7,273 bases of DNA from Gemmatimonadota bacterium. GTDB lineage: Bacteria; Gemmatimonadota; Gemmatimonadetes; Longimicrobiales; Gaopeijiaceae. Location: contig JACQVC010000384.1 in assembly GCA_016209995.1 (NCBI GenBank), positions 1-7,273 on the forward strand. The letters run 5' to 3'. The translations under genes and the position numbers were made by a program. Position 1 is the first letter of the stretch; each line of letters opens with the position of its first letter. Under the pieces are notes generated by a model. That model saw nothing but the letters and a program-made list of their open reading frames with translations. It was not told the DNA's origin and made no database searches. Shown piece by piece: positions 6,070-7,273 of the stretch.

Positions 6070-6684
6070 CTAAGTCAGCGTGGCGAGCACCTCCACGACC
6101 AGCCCGTTGGACGACTCGACGAAGCTCGACAAGCCGTGTCTCATCTCGCCGACCTGGCGCTGTCTGTGCTTTAGTTCCTCAAGCATCTGGTCCCGGAGCT
6201 TCGCAAAGCCCTCCAGTCGCTTCTCGAGCGTCGTAGCAGCGTTCAGAGCTTCGCCAGCATCGCCTAAAGTGAGTGTCTCGGTTTTCGTGACAAGGCCTCC
6301 TGATCCATCGCGCGCGGTGTGCGAGTATTCGACCTCGGCCGGGTAGGACGCGTCCGAGTCGGCCGCCAACTTTTGCACGGACTTGGCAACCTTCTTGAGC
6401 CGCAGCATCTCGCCCTTCTTCTCGGTCAACAAATCGGCGAGATCACGCTCCAACAGATGCGCGCCAACATCGGCCAGCTTAGCCACGTCCTTTGTTGCCG
6501 CCGCCATACGATCGGTCTTACTACCTGGGATCAAGTCCCAGCCGAGAGCAGCCGCTGCCGTGGCCAATGCCCTTCGCAGGTGTTCGCGCTGACGCACACC
6601 CAGGGCTCCGTCTTGCTGGAGCTTTTCCAGAGCCAATGAGGCCAGTCTCCGCCCGGCTTCTTTCAGCTCCGGAGTGCCCGTCAT
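6070..6684 (-). CDS. Conserved-looking helical protein of unknown function
   Basis: This 204-residue soluble protein is not from a family I recognise. It has no signal peptide or membrane helix. Residues 1-50 are helical and charged (ELKEAGRRLASLALEKLQQDG); about 66-108 form a strongly charged helix (DLADLLTEKKGEMLRLKKVA). A short beta-like section follows (YPAEVEYSHTARDGSGGLVTKTETLTL, given here as YPAEVEYSH and LVTKTETLTL), and about 138-195 form a long heptad-like helix (LEKRLEGFAKLRDQMLEELK), probably a coiled coil. The frame continues upstream without a stop to 6831, but the ATG at 6684 has the Shine-Dalgarno AGAAGG 8 nt before it and is preferred. It looks intact among gene fragments, in the same orientation as the recombinase remnant upstream, so it may be cargo of a mobile element. 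No function is inferred. Confidence 0.7.
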   Translation of the reverse strand: MTGTPELKEAGRRLASLALEKLQQDGALGVRQREHLRRALATAAAALGWDLIPGSKTDRMAAATKDVAKLADVGAHLLERDLADLLTEKKGEMLRLKKVAKSVQKLAADSDASYPAEVEYSHTARDGSGGLVTKTETLTLGDAGEALNAATTLEKRLEGFAKLRDQMLEELKHRQRQVGEMRHGLSSFVESSNGLVVEVLATLT

Positions 6685-6692
6685 CAGGATCG

Positions 6693-6700
6693 CCTTCTTC
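6693..6700 (-). promoter_or_regulatory. Ribosome binding site of the unknown gene
   Basis: On the minus strand GAAGAAGG ends 8 nt before the ATG at 6684. It is the best Shine-Dalgarno match near the frame and decides for this start over the longer open frame to 6831. A second AGGAGG at 6735-6740 (minus strand) has no ATG, GTG or TTG at suitable spacing. Confidence 0.6.
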
Positions 6701-6705
6701 GTCTG

Positions 6706-6729
6706 ATTACTTCTGCTGGGTCTAGTAAT
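6706..6729 (-). promoter_or_regulatory. Operator-like dyad upstream of the unknown gene
   Basis: ATTACT and AGTAAT are perfect 6-bp inverted arms around a 12-nt centre, ending 21 bp before the start codon. A/T-rich arms in a GC-rich setting and a position between the ribosome binding site and a possible -10 box (TATAGA on the minus strand, 6796-6801) suggest a repressor site. The promoter itself is weak because no good -35 box is seen. A chance dyad is possible. Confidence 0.25.
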
Positions 6730-6813
6730 GGCCGCCTCCTGCAACGTGATGATGGGGGTTGAACGCGGACTGCGCTGGTCCGTCGCCAACAGAACTCTAT
6801 ACAGAAAACTGGC

Positions 6814-6836
6814 GTTAGGAAGTCCGACCACCTAAC
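6814..6836. repeat. Short inverted repeat with recombination-core-like ends
   Basis: GTTAGG (6814-6819) and CCTAAC (6831-6836) are perfect inverted arms 11 bp apart. On the minus strand the right arm reads GTTAGGT, which fits the integron core consensus GTTRRRY. The arms stand in the order GTT...AAC, the reverse of the outer boxes of an attC site, so this is not an attC. It could be an attI-like junction or a recombinase site, since it lies between the recombinase remnant and the intact unknown gene. Confidence 0.35.
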
Positions 6837-6861
6837 CCACAGCCGCGTCGAAGTCTTAGGC

Positions 6862-6948
6862 GGCAGGTCTATGGCATCCTGCCATGCCCTGGGCATAGGC
6901 TGGCCCATGCGCTTAAAGGCGTGCGCGCTAATGGATTGCGCATAAGCG
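6862..6948. repeat. Cluster of overlapping short palindromes beside the recombinase remnant
   Basis: Several stems pack into 87 bp: GGCAGG/CCTGCC (6862-6867, 6878-6883), ATGGCA/TGCCAT with a 3-nt loop (6871-6885), ATGCCC/GGGCAT (6884-6896), TGGGC/GCCCA (6890-6894, 6903-6907) and a larger stem at 6910-6948. In that stem CGCTTA and TGCGC on the left pair with the uninterrupted GCGCATAAGCG on the right, leaving a 6-nt one-sided bulge (aaggcg) and an 11-nt loop. Some stems exclude each other. Extrahelical bases on one arm are a feature of single-stranded recombination sites, but consensus boxes are missing. REP-like repeat DNA is the alternative. Confidence 0.5.
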
Positions 6949-6953
6949 GGGCG

Positions 6954-7058
6954 GCCACCGTCGGCGGGGCTCCGGACGGCGCCCGGTCCACGGTTGAGGA
7001 CATGCGTGTAGATCATGGCGGTCACGTCGCGGTGGCCGAGCAGCTCCTGGCCGGTGCA
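6954..7058 (-). pseudogene. C-terminal remnant of an integron-integrase-type tyrosine recombinase
   Basis: Thirty-five residues read [20 protein letters not shown], preceded by CTG and followed by [12 protein letters not shown]. This is the classic end of IntI-type tyrosine recombinases, whose usual form is [32 protein letters not shown]. It keeps the box-III His (LLGH) and the nucleophilic Tyr (IYTHV, codon 7008-7010). The remaining ~280 residues, with the core-binding domain and catalytic Arg boxes, are missing: the homology stops at about 7058, only 5 bp from the stop codon of rseP. The piece is therefore dead. After SPADGG the frame runs on without family resemblance into the palindrome cluster. 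Integron integrases are the closest match I recognise, but related XerC/D-like phage integrases cannot be excluded. Confidence 0.85.
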
Positions 7059-7062
7059 GATC

Positions 7063-7273
7063 CTACAACCCCAAGAGCCTGAGCACGTCGTTGGACAGCG
7101 CCCACAGCATCAGCCCAACCACGATGATGAACCCGACGTGGCTCCAGCGCACGCGCTGTTCCAGCGAAAGCGCCCTGCCACGCACGAGCTCGATGCCGAG
7201 GAAGAGAAGATGCCCTCCATCCAGGATGGGGATGGGCAGGAGGTTCAGGATAGCGAGGTTGACGGAGAAGAAA
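7063..7273 (-). CDS. rseP: RseP-type site-2 protease, C-terminal part (runs off the window)
   Basis: This is the last 69 residues of an inner-membrane M50 zinc metalloprotease that cuts membrane-embedded substrates such as anti-sigma factors in envelope stress responses. The visible part starts in the transmembrane segment [20 protein letters not shown], which carries the conserved LDG motif whose Asp ligates the active-site zinc. It continues [21 protein letters not shown], and ends with a final membrane helix [14 protein letters not shown] and the short tail [10 protein letters not shown]. The match to the end of E. coli RseP (NL...PVLDGGHLL...) is close. The HExxH motif and PDZ domains lie beyond the right edge. 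The stop TAG is at 7063-7065, followed within 5 bp by the recombinase remnant. The gene end appears intact. Confidence 0.95.
   Translation of the reverse strand, partial: FFSVNLAILNLLPIPILDGGHLLFLGIELVRGRALSLEQRVRWSHVGFIIVVGLMLWALSNDVLRLLGL

Noticed and set aside
6684..7025. A 113-codon minus-strand frame as a complete gene
   Set aside because: Only its first ~24 codons, plus codons upstream of the GTG, are recombinase-like; the rest crosses palindromes and has no family character.

Overview
The window looks like a chromosomal segment from a high-GC, Gram-negative-type bacterium: it carries a lipobox lipoprotein, an RseP-type intramembrane protease and a membrane-anchored sensor kinase. The style of the kinase, the short mannose-1-phosphate guanylyltransferase and the GC-rich intergenic palindrome are compatible with Gemmatimonadota or a neighbouring phylum, but no rRNA or marker phylogeny is available here, so that placement is inference.

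Layout: (1) positions 1-71 are a non-coding C/T-rich tail with a canonical G-quadruplex motif on the minus strand. (2) 72-3359 is a minus-strand block, transcribed from right to left: a small secreted lipoprotein, seryl-tRNA synthetase (serS) 9 bp after it, a 235-bp gap largely filled by a composite palindromic repeat (1312-1482), then a HAMP-less sensor histidine kinase. (3) 3360-3635 is a divergent intergenic region. (4) 3636-5577 is a plus-strand pair: mannose-1-phosphate guanylyltransferase (manC type) and a YycJ/WalJ-type metallo-beta-lactamase-fold nuclease. (5) 5578-7062 is an accessory patch in which everything recognisable is on the minus strand: the tail of a SAM-dependent methyltransferase, a Tat-signal N-terminus without a body, a frameshifted L7/L12-C-domain-like fragment, one intact unknown 204-residue gene, a cluster of short palindromes, and the last ~35 residues of an integron-integrase-type tyrosine recombinase. 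(6) 7063-7273 is the C-terminus of rseP, running off the right edge.

The core genes are ordinary housekeeping and envelope functions: serine charging of tRNA, GDP-mannose supply for polysaccharide, and envelope sensing and proteolysis. The part worth attention is the 1.5-kb patch between yycJ and rseP. It resembles a decayed recombinase-associated island. The recombinase remnant sits with its 3' end facing the gene fragments, and they share its orientation. That would fit a relic of an integron with a same-direction integrase, but no complete attC site could be identified, so this remains a hypothesis. The second point of interest is the nested palindromic repeat between serS and the kinase, which also creates a false N-terminal extension of the kinase reading frame.
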